From Promethearchaeia archaeon (GTDB taxonomy: Archaea > Asgardarchaeota > Lokiarchaeia > Sigyniarchaeales > SOKP01), in NCBI GenBank assembly GCA_029856295.1, contig JAHQWS010000288.1, forward strand, positions 1 to 18,614: DNA of 18,614 bases, written 5' to 3'. The notes under the pieces were generated by a model. It searched no databases. It was not told the origin of the DNA and worked only from the letters and a program-made list of their open reading frames with translations. Positions 8,201 to 16,129 of the stretch are shown in pieces; position 1 is the stretch's first letter, and every line of letters begins with the position of its first letter. The position numbers were made by a program, and so were the translations under genes.

Positions 8201-9457
8201 ATGAAAATATCTAAAGAAATACAAGAATTTTTGTTAGAAGATGCGTTGGAACGTTTCTTAAGATATGTGAAAATTTGGACAACTTCCGATATAAAATCTG
8301 CTTCATTTCCATCTACAAAAAACCAATTGGAATTAGGAAAAATACTGAGCAATGAATTGATAGACTTAGGTTTAGAAGATAACATTCATGATAAATTTGG
8401 TTATGTTTATGCTAATTTAGCTCCGAGCGAAGGATTTGAAAATGTCAAACCTATCGGATTTATTGCTCACTTAGATACTTCACAAGCCGTAAGTGGAAAA
8501 GATGTGAAACCTGTCATTCATAAAAATTACGATGGAAGCAATATACTATTCTCCCAAAATAAAGAAATTAGCTTAACAATAGCGGAATCACCTCAATTAG
8601 AAGAATATATTGGCTTAGATATAATAACTTCACAAGGAGATACCTTATTGGGAGCGGACAATAAAGCAGGTGTCGCAGAAATTATGGCTGCTTGTGTAGT
8701 GTGGAAAAAGTTTCCTGAATTAAAACACGGTCCAATAACAGTCTGTTTCACGCCCGACGAGGAGATTGGTCGTGGTACGAGGAAAATTAAAAAGAAGCTT
8801 TTACCTGAGATTTGTTATACTTTAGATGGTTCTGAAATGGGTCAACTGGAAATAGAATGTTTTGATGCTTGGGGGGCTACTATTAAATTGAAAGGGCTTA
8901 ATGTTCATCCGGGTTACGCTAAAAATTTGATGTTAAACGCCATTCATATAGCTAGTCGATTTTTAAGTGAATTACCTGAAACGGAATCACCAGAACATAC
9001 AGAAGAAAGGGAGGGTTTTTATCATTTGATGAATCTAGAAGGGAATGAAGAGGAGGCAACTGCGACTCTAATTATAAGAGATTTTGAATTAAAAAATAAT
9101 CAAAACCGCATGAGTTATTTGGAGAATTTAAAAAAATTATACGAGCTTCGCTATCCAGGATTAAAAATTGAGTTAAATTTTCTACATCAATACCAGAATA
9201 TGCTGATTTTTTTGGAAAAGGAGCAAAGGGCTATTGATTTAGCTAAGAAAGCTATTGAGTTAGCAGGCTTAGAAGTTAAAATTCATTCAATACGAGGGGG
9301 GACAGACGGTACCAAATTAAGCGAGAAAGGAATTCCAACACCAAATATATTTGCAGGAGGCATGCTATTTCATTCAAGAAAAGAATATATTCCTACATTA
9401 GCCTTACAAAAAGCTAGTGAAGTAATCATTAATTTAGCAGAATTATGGACGAATTAG
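8201..9457 (+). CDS. pepT: Peptidase T (tripeptide aminopeptidase), M20B family
   Basis: This 418-residue protein is full length for peptidase T. All metal and catalytic residues of the M20 family are recognisable: His90 and Asp92 in IAHLDTSQ, bridging Asp153 in LLGADNKAG, the catalytic pair Glu187-Glu188 in TPDEEIGRG, Asp209 in YTLDGSE, and His391 in the FHSRKEY segment. The order and spacing match bacterial PepT, and the SGKDVKP element just after the first motif is PepT-specific within M20. GADNKAG has Asn where GADDKAG is usual, next to and not at the metal-binding Asp. The enzyme is a di-zinc cytoplasmic exopeptidase that removes the N-terminal residue from tripeptides, so it serves peptide use. 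The ATG at 8201 lies about 27 bases after an A/T-rich TATA-like stretch (8164-8177), which fits a leaderless transcript. The gene seems to stand alone. Confidence 0.93.
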   Translation: MKISKEIQEFLLEDALERFLRYVKIWTTSDIKSASFPSTKNQLELGKILSNELIDLGLEDNIHDKFGYVYANLAPSEGFENVKPIGFIAHLDTSQAVSGKDVKPVIHKNYDGSNILFSQNKEISLTIAESPQLEEYIGLDIITSQGDTLLGADNKAGVAEIMAACVVWKKFPELKHGPITVCFTPDEEIGRGTRKIKKKLLPEICYTLDGSEMGQLEIECFDAWGATIKLKGLNVHPGYAKNLMLNAIHIASRFLSELPETESPEHTEEREGFYHLMNLEGNEEEATATLIIRDFELKNNQNRMSYLENLKKLYELRYPGLKIELNFLHQYQNMLIFLEKEQRAIDLAKKAIELAGLEVKIHSIRGGTDGTKLSEKGIPTPNIFAGGMLFHSRKEYIPTLALQKASEVIINLAELWTN

Positions 9458-9537
9458 TCGCAATTATTGAACTACTTGAAGAAACGTAAAAAGAGTTAAA
9501 TAAAAAACAAAAACCAAAAGCATAATTATTATTACTA

Positions 9538-10770
9538 TTAAAGTTTTTTCTGCTCGATTATCTTAGAGAAATCCGTCATAACAAACACGATAATACAGAT
9601 GAACAACATAATTGAAATGTAAATAAATGCCCATGTAAAAGAATAAAATTCATAGATTAAGGCAAAAATAATTGATTCTGCAAGAGATATAAGTCCGACA
9701 GATAAGTAATAATACCCGTAAGCTCTGCCTCTTTTATTTTTGCCCGCTAAATCTGCAATATATGCCCTCGAAATTGGATCTACTGCCGCCAAATAGAAAC
9801 CGAACATCGCATATATTAAAACTATCATTATCAATGAAAATAGAGAAACATCAGTAGGAAATGCTAATAATATACATGAAATTAATAAGAGCGATAAGCC
9901 AACGACAATAACTGGTTTTCTCCCTATTTTATCAGATATTGAACCATTTATAGGAGAAAAAATTACATAAACGATATTTGTAAGGAGATAAAAGAGTGGG
10001 ATTAGGAATATTGATTCAGCAGGTATATAATCAGTTGAACGAACAATAAGAAAGGCTATATCTAAGCTCGCAAATTCAATTACTCCAAGAATAATAATTA
10101 ATTTAACAAACTTTTTATCGATTTTATCTACTTTGGGCTGTCCATAGAATCTTAACTTTGTCTCATCCAGTTTTGTAGGATCTACCTCTTTAACAGTTAG
10201 AACCAAAACGATTGCACATATACCAGGAATCAATGAAAAGAAAATTATCTGAGAATATGTCCAAGCCATATACAATAGTAAAAATGCTACAAGAGATCCA
10301 ATAACCGCCCCTAGAGTATCCATAGATCTATGCAACCCGAAAGCTTTTCCCTTCTCTACAGCATAATAAGAGATGAGAGCATCTCTTGAGGAGGTCCTTA
10401 AACCCTTACCAATGCGATCCGTCGCTTTAAGACCTAATACGAATTCCCAAGAAGGACTAAAGCCTATAAAAGGCTTTGATAGATTTGATATGGTATACCC
10501 TGCAACTACAAACGGTTTTCTTTTATTTATTTTATCGCTCATCCATCCCGTAACTCCCTTTAAAATGTTAGATAATGCAGTTGTTACCCCCGAAATAATT
10601 CCTAAAATTAAGATGCTCCCCCCGATTGAAAGAATGAAGAGAGGTAAAATACTCTGAATCATTTCACTTGAAATGTCGGTAAAAAGTGAAACCAATCCCA
10701 TTATAAAAACTGGTACTGACACTCCGAATATCATTCTCTGTTTTTTTTCACTCTTTTCTTCTTCAGCCAT
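9538..10770 (-). CDS. MFS transporter of the DRIGKGLRTSSRD subfamily
   Basis: This 410-residue protein has about twelve hydrophobic segments. The segment TDRIGKGLRTSSRDALISYY, about residues 116-135, followed by GKAFGLHRSMDTLGAVIGS, is the hallmark of a widespread MFS subfamily whose substrates are mostly undefined. The N-terminal helix 1 region GLVSLFTDISSEM also fits that subfamily. The helix 2-3 loop reads SDKINKRKPF and the helix 8-9 loop SDKIGRKPV. The N-terminus is a charged, Lys/Glu-rich cytoplasmic tail. It lies downstream of the membrane hydrolase gene and the 68-residue protein gene on the same strand, 24 bases after the latter, and is probably co-transcribed. Export or uptake cannot be told apart from the sequence. 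Confidence 0.9.
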   Translation of the reverse strand: MAEEEKSEKKQRMIFGVSVPVFIMGLVSLFTDISSEMIQSILPLFILSIGGSILILGIISGVTTALSNILKGVTGWMSDKINKRKPFVVAGYTISNLSKPFIGFSPSWEFVLGLKATDRIGKGLRTSSRDALISYYAVEKGKAFGLHRSMDTLGAVIGSLVAFLLLYMAWTYSQIIFFSLIPGICAIVLVLTVKEVDPTKLDETKLRFYGQPKVDKIDKKFVKLIIILGVIEFASLDIAFLIVRSTDYIPAESIFLIPLFYLLTNIVYVIFSPINGSISDKIGRKPVIVVGLSLLLISCILLAFPTDVSLFSLIMIVLIYAMFGFYLAAVDPISRAYIADLAGKNKRGRAYGYYYLSVGLISLAESIIFALIYEFYSFTWAFIYISIMLFICIIVFVMTDFSKIIEQKKL

Positions 10771-10794
10771 GTTTCTAAAAAATGCATTATGTAA

Positions 10795-11001
10795 TTAAAG
10801 ATTATAGAAATAGGATAGAACTGAATTTATCCCTAAACCTTCAAAGATCCCTGCGCTAAAGAAAATTTCAATTATAATAAAGGAAGCAATGATCTCGTCA
10901 ATAAAAAATTTCATTTCTTCATAAATTAAAGAGTTTTTAATGATAACAATTAAGAAAATCAAATAAAAAACTAATACCACAGTCAGAAATGCTAACGACA
11001 T
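10795..11001 (-). CDS. Small two-helix membrane protein, hypothetical
   Basis: This is a 68-residue ORF with ATG start. Two hydrophobic stretches (about residues 4-25 and 38-58) flank a short charged hinge, IYEEMKFFIDE. No family is recognised. It sits between the membrane hydrolase gene (47-base gap upstream) and the MFS gene (24-base gap downstream) on the same strand, fills the gap neatly and overlaps neither. Codon use is the same A/T-rich style as the neighbours. I see no Shine-Dalgarno before the ATG. It may be a small accessory subunit of the neighbouring membrane proteins or a chance ORF; hydrophobic ORFs arise easily in A/T-rich DNA, which keeps confidence moderate. Confidence 0.5.
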   Translation of the reverse strand: MSLAFLTVVLVFYLIFLIVIIKNSLIYEEMKFFIDEIIASFIIIEIFFSAGIFEGLGINSVLSYFYNL

Positions 11002-11048
11002 GTTAAGGCTAATAAGAATAGCGCGATTTGTTATTGCTAATGTAGTTA

Positions 11049-12437
11049 TTAAGATGGTTTTTGATTTTCTAGAGCGGATATAATACTACTTAGGATATAA
11101 AATGTGGAGGAAAAACAAAAACCAAGGGAATATACAAAATCAAACGGATATACAATTGAAAACGCGAGGTATAATCCTAAAAAAATTCCAGTACATAAAA
11201 TGGTATAAACAATTGTATCTTCATCATATTGAGATTTTGAAAAATCCTTTAGATTGAATTTGTCTCTTTCTTTAATCATAAAAATCGCAAGTTTAATTGA
11301 TATATATGAAAATATTACAATAATTGAAACATAAAAAAGACCAATTAATCCAAATTGTAATGTGAAAAAAAGCCAAATACTAATGAATACAGCAAAGTAA
11401 GCAATAATCTTAATAATTTGTATAGAAATCTCTTTTTTTGGAATTATCGGTGATGATTTTCGATTCAAATCTCTCTTAAAGTCAAAATACTGTGAAATAT
11501 AGTTCATAAAATAAAAAGCTGTTGAAAACAATGCTATTAGGCTTATACCTAATAAAATGTAGTTAATTACATATGAAAGATTAATGGGGCCGTTTTTTGT
11601 TTCAGAATCGAAAAAAATCTCTTCAAACCAATTAATCGATTTCTTCAAAACTTTTTCAGAAATTAATTGATGGGGGGAACCAAAACTTTCAGTTATTTTT
11701 ATTAGTTTACATCCCGTTAATTCTTGAGCAAGTTCAGCATTATCTTCGAAATCAAGGACCTCATCATCAACATGCTGGATAACTAATAAATTCTCCGAAT
11801 TATTTTCATTTAGTAAATTTTCAGGAATATAATCTTCAAATTTTTCTCCTTCAGTGATTCCGAGTTCTTTAGGGTCAAAACTTACTAATGGAGCCCATGC
11901 TACTGTGGCTTTAAATCGATCATCAAGCGCTTGATTTTGTAAAACAACCATCCCGCCCATAGAATGGCCTATTAACCCGATTTGATCTTTATCTATATTC
12001 TCCTTATAAACACTCATTTTTTCTAGAGTATCTAATAATTTAGTACAATCTTGTGCAACAGCGGGAATATTTGTATCGGGATCAATATCCGTAAGTTCTC
12101 CTTCACTTTCCCCATGACCGTGATAGTCTAAAGCGGCAACAAAGAAACCTCTTTTTGTTAATTCGATTGGAATTCTTAAATCAATATCTCTTTGACTTCC
12201 AATACCATGAGCGTATATAACTAATGGATGCTTATCTTGGAAATCTATATTCTTACTAGGGTAATATAAATTTGCGTATAGTGTCGCTCCAGCGGATTTA
12301 AAGCTAATTCTTTCGTAATAATAATAACTTTGGGTTCTATTAATATACAAAACACTCATACTAAATGCGAAAAATAAGAAAAAAATAACTAATGTCATAC
12401 TACGAGATGTTTCATCATCTTTCTCTTTTTTCATCAC
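11049..12437 (-). CDS. Membrane-anchored alpha/beta hydrolase with C-terminal multi-helix membrane domain
   Basis: The protein has 462 residues from the GTG at 12437 or 461 from the adjacent ATG at 12434, which I prefer. Residues 14-31 form a single membrane anchor. An alpha/beta hydrolase domain follows (about 42-270): oxyanion region YAHGIGSQRD, ALDYHGHGESEG, nucleophile elbow GHSMGG with Ser159, acid Asp225 in HVDDEVLD, and His256 in SFGSPHQLISE (numbered from the GTG). All three catalytic residues are thus in place. From about residue 283 to the end there are five or six hydrophobic helices with a charged loop near 317-337. Hydrolases of this kind cleave esters, lipids or peptides. With the anchor at the N-terminus the catalytic domain probably faces the outside, but this depends on topology I cannot test. 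The C-terminal membrane domain is not one I recognise. It is the first gene of a three-gene same-strand group and divergent from the coiled-coil gene. Confidence 0.85.
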   Translation of the reverse strand: MMKKEKDDETSRSMTLVIFFLFFAFSMSVLYINRTQSYYYYERISFKSAGATLYANLYYPSKNIDFQDKHPLVIYAHGIGSQRDIDLRIPIELTKRGFFVAALDYHGHGESEGELTDIDPDTNIPAVAQDCTKLLDTLEKMSVYKENIDKDQIGLIGHSMGGMVVLQNQALDDRFKATVAWAPLVSFDPKELGITEGEKFEDYIPENLLNENNSENLLVIQHVDDEVLDFEDNAELAQELTGCKLIKITESFGSPHQLISEKVLKKSINWFEEIFFDSETKNGPINLSYVINYILLGISLIALFSTAFYFMNYISQYFDFKRDLNRKSSPIIPKKEISIQIIKIIAYFAVFISIWLFFTLQFGLIGLFYVSIIVIFSYISIKLAIFMIKERDKFNLKDFSKSQYDEDTIVYTILCTGIFLGLYLAFSIVYPFDFVYSLGFCFSSTFYILSSIISALENQKPS

Positions 12438-12490
12438 AAATAATATAAGTTTTTATGAATAAAAATTTTTTTTTATAACTACTCAAATAA

Positions 12491-12508
12491 ATTTATATTA
12501 TTTAATAG
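12491..12508 (+). promoter_or_regulatory. Probable TATA region of the coiled-coil gene
   Basis: ATTTATATTATTTAATAG contains two overlapping TATA-like elements centred about 25-33 bases before the candidate starts TTG 12520 and ATG 12529. The element fits a leaderless or nearly leaderless transcript but does not decide between the two starts. Confidence 0.4.
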
Positions 12509-12519
12509 CTAGTTATAAC

Positions 12520-13212
12520 TTGATTTCAATGTCCGAAGAAAAAAATACTCTGCAAGTTATAGATGGGACTATAGAAGCAGTTCAAAATATAACTAAAGTT
12601 TTGAATGCCGCAAAAGAAGAATTGGTAAAACTTGAAAAAGAAAAAGAGCAACTTAAAAGTGACAAATCAAAATTAGAAAAGGCTGCAAATGAATTAGAAA
12701 ACGATAAAAAACAACTGGAAATTGAGAAAAATCAATTAGAACAAGATAAAAAGAAATTAGAAGAGGAGACAATCCAATTAGAAAAGGATAAAAAAGAAAG
12801 AGACGAAAAAATTGGTTCCATGAGCGAAGAGCAAATGAAACTCTTAGATGAATACGAAAGCCTAAAAGTAGAATTGAATAAACTAGCCAAGATTGCCGAG
12901 GAAAGCCAAGAAGCTGAATTTAATTTTGAACGGATAAAAGCATTATTATCTGTATATGCTGTTCTAATAGAAAAAATATGGGAGGGTCAATCACACTATC
13001 GCATAATTTTGACCCTTTCGGGTCAGAAAGAAGAGATGACTCGAGATGAATTGAAGAATACTACAGGAATTGCAGGTGCTTGGGTAATAAGAGCCGTGAA
13101 CGAACTTGCGAATGTTGATATTCTAGATTTCGATGAGGAGACAGGCTTGGTTAAATTAAAGCAGAAGTTATTTCCTAAAGAGGCATTAGAACAAAAACAA
13201 GAGGAAGGTTAA
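12520..13212 (+). CDS. Long coiled-coil protein with C-terminal winged-helix-like domain
   Basis: The protein has 230 residues from the TTG at 12520, or 227 from the ATG at 12529, which is the better start codon. Residues about 30-130 form a highly charged coiled coil built from near-repeats of the type LE-x-DKKQLE-x-EK, strongly biased to Lys, Glu, Leu and Gln. After a short linker, residues about 142-215 look like a winged-helix fold: helices around RIKALLSVYAVLIEKIW, then MTRDELKNTTGIAG and AWVIRAVNELANVDIL as a helix-turn-helix, and a beta wing ILDFDEETGLVKLKQ. I associate such coiled-coil plus winged-helix proteins with Asgard genomes. A DNA-binding regulator or an oligomeric scaffold are both possible, and the sequence does not separate them. 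No membrane segment is seen. It is divergent from the membrane hydrolase gene (about 85-bp shared region). Confidence 0.8.
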   Translation: MISMSEEKNTLQVIDGTIEAVQNITKVLNAAKEELVKLEKEKEQLKSDKSKLEKAANELENDKKQLEIEKNQLEQDKKKLEEETIQLEKDKKERDEKIGSMSEEQMKLLDEYESLKVELNKLAKIAEESQEAEFNFERIKALLSVYAVLIEKIWEGQSHYRIILTLSGQKEEMTRDELKNTTGIAGAWVIRAVNELANVDILDFDEETGLVKLKQKLFPKEALEQKQEEG

Positions 13213-13214
13213 AA

Positions 13215-13222
13215 TTTTTTTT
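13215..13222 (+). terminator. T-tract terminator of the coiled-coil gene
   Basis: Eight T follow the stop codon after three bases on the coding strand, a typical position for an archaeal U-tract terminator. No stem is seen before it. Confidence 0.4.
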
Positions 13223-13428
13223 CAATTATAATTTTAATTAAATAGTACAGTAATCATTATTCTTGATTTTTTACAAAAGTCATTACAATCTTATTAGTTT
13301 TTATTACATTTTGTTTATCTTATTTAATTCAACAGCCTTTTTCTCCTAATTTAAATAATTTCTTCTTAAAATCATAGTAATAACTCTTTTTGAGTTAAGT
13401 AATATGATTAAATAGAAAATAGGGTCTT

Positions 13429-13608
13429 ATGGCGAAAATCAGAATAGATAAATCAGACCAAAATGAACGAGGAATAGAAAAAATTAAAGAAGAAATAAAG
13501 AGTATTGATAGGGATATAAGTTCTGATGATTGGAAGGTTACATATAGAGCCCGTTATGCAGGATCGTTATCATTTTTAGTTATTCCAGCATCCTTAATAG
13601 CGCCTTGA
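13429..13608 (+). pseudogene. Short ORF, 59 codons, probably a truncated gene remnant
   Basis: The ORF runs from ATG 13429 to TGA 13606-13608. The first 43 or so residues are Lys/Glu/Asp/Ile-rich and look like real coding sequence (KIKEEIKSIDRDISSDDWKV), with DDWKVTYRARYAG resembling the start of a HEAT-type repeat helix. The last 16 or so residues are the antisense reading of the thiolase remnant, so the natural continuation of this protein is missing. An A/T-rich stretch 15-25 bases before the ATG could act as a promoter. It may still be expressed as a small protein, but the composite structure favours a broken gene. The HEAT resemblance rests on a dozen residues and is weak. Confidence 0.45.
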
Positions 13609-13709
13609 CAAGCTTCTGCGAGTAAATCAAATTGACTTTTATCCCATAATTCCCCGTATTTTTTGGAATCACACCCAATAATGGCAACTCTATCTTATAT
13701 TCCTACCAT
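13554..13709 (-). pseudogene. Thiolase / acetyl-CoA acetyltransferase N-terminal remnant
   Basis: Read on the minus strand from the ATG at 13709-13707, the sequence gives MVGI, a TAA stop at codon 5 (13697-13695), then DRVAIIGCDSKKYGELW and onward through DLLAEACQGAIKDAGI. This is the standard N-terminus of archaeal thiolase-family acetyl-CoA acetyltransferases, in which an 'x-V-A-I-I-G-x-G' strand is followed by 'KYGE-x-W-x-x-S' and 'A-x-x-A-x-x-D-A-G-I'. A Lys codon AAA changed to TAA would explain the stop. Similarity ends near 13560, where the reading frame closes at TAA 13554-13556, and the catalytic Cys and His regions are absent. About 50 of the usual 390 codons remain, so it cannot make an active enzyme. 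A/T-rich DNA with a TATA-like stretch remains upstream of the old start. Confidence 0.72.
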
Positions 13710-13821
13710 AATTATTCTTTATTCTGTTTTTAATAAATTAAATAATTTTAATCCTAACTGGCTTAGTTGGTTTAAAAATTAAGTCAGATTATCTTTACTT
13801 TAAGGTATTGTACTCTCATTT

Positions 13822-15312
13822 TTAATTTTTTTCGATTTTTCCTAAAATCATATCTGCACATTTTATCCCTGAATCAGCTGCTAATTGCGTTCCAATTCCG
13901 TGAGCATCAGTACCTGCAGTATCTCCGACTACATATAAACCTTCAATAGGCAATACTGAGGAAGGTTTGTTTATACCCGTTTGATCTGGTGTCAGAGCTA
14001 ATCCTTCAACAGGACCAGAAGGTTTCCCTGTCGCTTTCGCAAAATCTTTAGGAAATGACACATCCATGAAGCTAATTTTCTTTTTTAATTCGGGAAAAAA
14101 TTCTTGTAAGTCAGCATAATAGACTTCTTGCCATTTATCCCAATTTGTAACTTTTGCGGGAACAATGGTTCCAAATATCGCCACTTGGCCTCCTTTAGGA
14201 GCTAAAGAAGGATCAATATTAGAGGGAATTGGTCCAAAAAATCCATTTGATTTGGGAGCACCTGGACCATATTTGCCTTTCCAATCGTCTAATGTTGGAT
14301 GATACAGGTTAACACAACCCCATTCTTTAATCAATGGTTCCTTTAGGGCCAATTTAAATGTCATTGAAGATAATGAAGGTTTTAGGCTCTCAATTTTTGC
14401 TAAATAATTTCTATCAAAATAATCCCGTCCCACTAAATTTAAAACTGTCATTCTAATTGATAAATTACTGATGACTATCGGGGCTTTAATCATTTCATTT
14501 TTAACCATTACCCCTTGGACTTTATCATTTTTGATCACAATGGAATCAACCCGAGAATTTATATGAATCTCACCACCATATCTTCTTATGCCTTCTGCCA
14601 GTGCATTTGGCACAGCTTGAGATCCGCCTCCCAAAGGATATTGATATCCTTCTCGTGTAGTCATTTCTGTTTTAAAACAATGGACAAATTCACCCGCACT
14701 TGCTTGCTTCGGTGAAATGGCAAACATTCCTGCTAAAATGAAGGCAAATAATCCATGAATGAACGGATCTTCGGAAATCTGATTGATGTATTGTGTTACT
14801 GTCAATCCATCTTCGTATAATTGCGCTAATTTTTTCTTTCTAATTGTCAAAATACTTGCCATTACTTTTCCCAATTCTTTAAAAGTTTGGGGGGTTACTC
14901 CTATCTTTTTCAATCGTGTCATAACCGCGTTTTCTGTTGCTTTTTCAGTTCTTTCTCCGTTAGATGTACTTGGTTTCATAGCATTAATCATTGAGTTCAC
15001 ATTAAAATCTGAAGGGTAATATCCTTCTGTCTGATAAAATTTCATTGCCGTCTTTTTATTTACCTCTTTGACGAATTCTAAATTGTTCAAATTTAACCTG
15101 TTTAGAATTTTTCCAAAAGGTCCATTTAATCCTAAGCTAAATAAATGTACTGACCGATCAAGCGTATAGCCTTGTTTTTCATATGAACTACACGCGCCTC
15201 CAATATAGGAATTTTTTTCAAGAACCGTTACTTTGTGGCCACCATGAGCCAATAAAGCAGCACAGCTCAATCCGCCGATTCCCGCCCCAATCACAATAAT
15301 ATTTTCTTTCAT
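13822..15312 (-). CDS. Phytoene desaturase/carotenoid isomerase-like FAD-dependent oxidoreductase
   Basis: This 496-residue protein has an N-terminal Rossmann dinucleotide motif IVIGAGIGGLSCAALLAHGGHKVTV (Gly9, Gly11, Gly14), followed by LEKNSYIGGACSSY and the TLDRSVHLFSLG segment. The C-terminus has the FAD-binding element IEGLYVVGDTAGTDAHGIGTQLAADSG. This arrangement and length are those of the COG1233 family: CrtI-type phytoene desaturases, CrtISO/retinol saturase-like enzymes and relatives. These act on polyisoprenoid chains at the membrane surface with FAD as acceptor. No phytoene synthase or other carotenoid gene is in the window, so a carotenoid substrate is not supported by context; an isoprenoid lipid or quinone side chain is another possibility. 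The gene is divergent from the TPR gene, sharing an 81-base promoter region, and the ATG is preceded by an A/T-rich TATA-like stretch. Confidence 0.85.
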   Translation of the reverse strand: MKENIIVIGAGIGGLSCAALLAHGGHKVTVLEKNSYIGGACSSYEKQGYTLDRSVHLFSLGLNGPFGKILNRLNLNNLEFVKEVNKKTAMKFYQTEGYYPSDFNVNSMINAMKPSTSNGERTEKATENAVMTRLKKIGVTPQTFKELGKVMASILTIRKKKLAQLYEDGLTVTQYINQISEDPFIHGLFAFILAGMFAISPKQASAGEFVHCFKTEMTTREGYQYPLGGGSQAVPNALAEGIRRYGGEIHINSRVDSIVIKNDKVQGVMVKNEMIKAPIVISNLSIRMTVLNLVGRDYFDRNYLAKIESLKPSLSSMTFKLALKEPLIKEWGCVNLYHPTLDDWKGKYGPGAPKSNGFFGPIPSNIDPSLAPKGGQVAIFGTIVPAKVTNWDKWQEVYYADLQEFFPELKKKISFMDVSFPKDFAKATGKPSGPVEGLALTPDQTGINKPSSVLPIEGLYVVGDTAGTDAHGIGTQLAADSGIKCADMILGKIEKN

Positions 15313-15393
15313 AATAAAAATTTAGTAAACTATAATTTTATTATTATGGTTTAATTAGCACAATAATAAATAAAAAATTTAAAGGTTTGAATT

Positions 15394-15933
15394 GTGTCTA
15401 AAAAGAATGCAACAGAATCAGAAGTAATAGTTGACAAGAAAAAAGGAAAAAAATTATTTAAAGCTGGCTTGAAACTGTACCGCATTGGCGATTATGAAGG
15501 AGCAATAAAATATATCGATGATGCATTGATAGCTTATCCAGATAATTATGAATATTATAACCAAAAAGGCGTTATGCTAGATAAAATCGAAAGCCATGAA
15601 GAAGCAATGGAAGCGTATGACCAAGCTATTAAAATCGACCCTAGTCAAACTAAGGCATTTTATAATAAAGCATTAGCTCTTAAAGATCTTAAGAAATACG
15701 AAGAAGCCATAAAAACTTTTGATGAGGTTACCAAAATTAACATTACCCATTTATCTGCTCATTTTGAAAAAGCAGTCATATATGAATTACTTGGAAATTA
15801 TCCAGAAGCAATTAGACGATATGAGGTAATCCTAGAAATACGCCCTAGAGCCGATAACGTTAAGCGCAAGTTAAATAAAGCATTAGAAAAATATTCAGAA
15901 ATAACTAATGTTTGGAAATATAAAATTAAATAA
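15394..15933 (+). CDS. Tetratricopeptide repeat (TPR) protein
   Basis: This 179-residue protein with a GTG start is made of four consecutive 34-residue TPR units at about 18-51, 52-85, 86-119 and 120-153. Each shows the typical small residue at position 8, Tyr/Leu at 11, Gly/Lys-x-Tyr-x-x-Ala around 15-20 and Ala at 27, with Pro near the end (YPDN, IDPSQ, IRPRA). A Lys-rich N-terminal tail and a short C-terminal helix flank the array. TPR arrays bind peptides or other proteins; the partner is unknown. No signal peptide or membrane helix is present, so it is cytoplasmic. An A/T-rich TATA-like stretch centred about 24 bases before the GTG supports this start and leaderless expression. It lies divergent to the phytoene-desaturase-like gene and upstream of the ABC operon, but a 311-base gap separates it from the latter. 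Confidence 0.88.
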   Translation: MSKKNATESEVIVDKKKGKKLFKAGLKLYRIGDYEGAIKYIDDALIAYPDNYEYYNQKGVMLDKIESHEEAMEAYDQAIKIDPSQTKAFYNKALALKDLKKYEEAIKTFDEVTKINITHLSAHFEKAVIYELLGNYPEAIRRYEVILEIRPRADNVKRKLNKALEKYSEITNVWKYKIK

Positions 15934-16129
15934 ATTTAAATAACTGAAACAAAAAATTATTACGTATAATTAGTAATATCCTTTTATTTTAAATCTGTTT
16001 TTCATCAATTTCTAACTCTTGGAAACAATTTTCTCAACTAATTAGAATTAAAAAAGATAATATTGTAAGATTATCTAATACAATTTTTACTAAAAATCAA
16101 TTAAAAGTCTGCAATTAATAAGAGATTAG

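Larger units (their letters stand above)
13213..13821. other. Gene-poor region holding two probable gene remnants
   Basis: About 610 bases with no full-length gene. From 13223 to 13428 I see only A/T-rich DNA, apart from a small inverted repeat TAACTC/GAGTTA with a five-T loop at 13381-13397, about 30 bases before the short ORF at 13429. The short ORF and a minus-strand thiolase fragment then follow and are listed separately. From 13710 to 13821 there is A/T-rich DNA that would have been the promoter of the thiolase gene and is now also the 3' flank of the phytoene-desaturase-like gene. Confidence 0.6.

Noticed and set aside
9444..9489. A 14-codon ORF (MDELVAIIELLEET) overlapping the end of the pepT gene.
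   Set aside because: It is too short to judge, has no ribosome binding site, and is likely chance.
12610..12820. Repetitive A/G-rich DNA that could be taken for a tandem repeat array.
   Set aside because: The repetition is explained by the heptads of the encoded coiled coil; it is imperfect and in frame with the gene.
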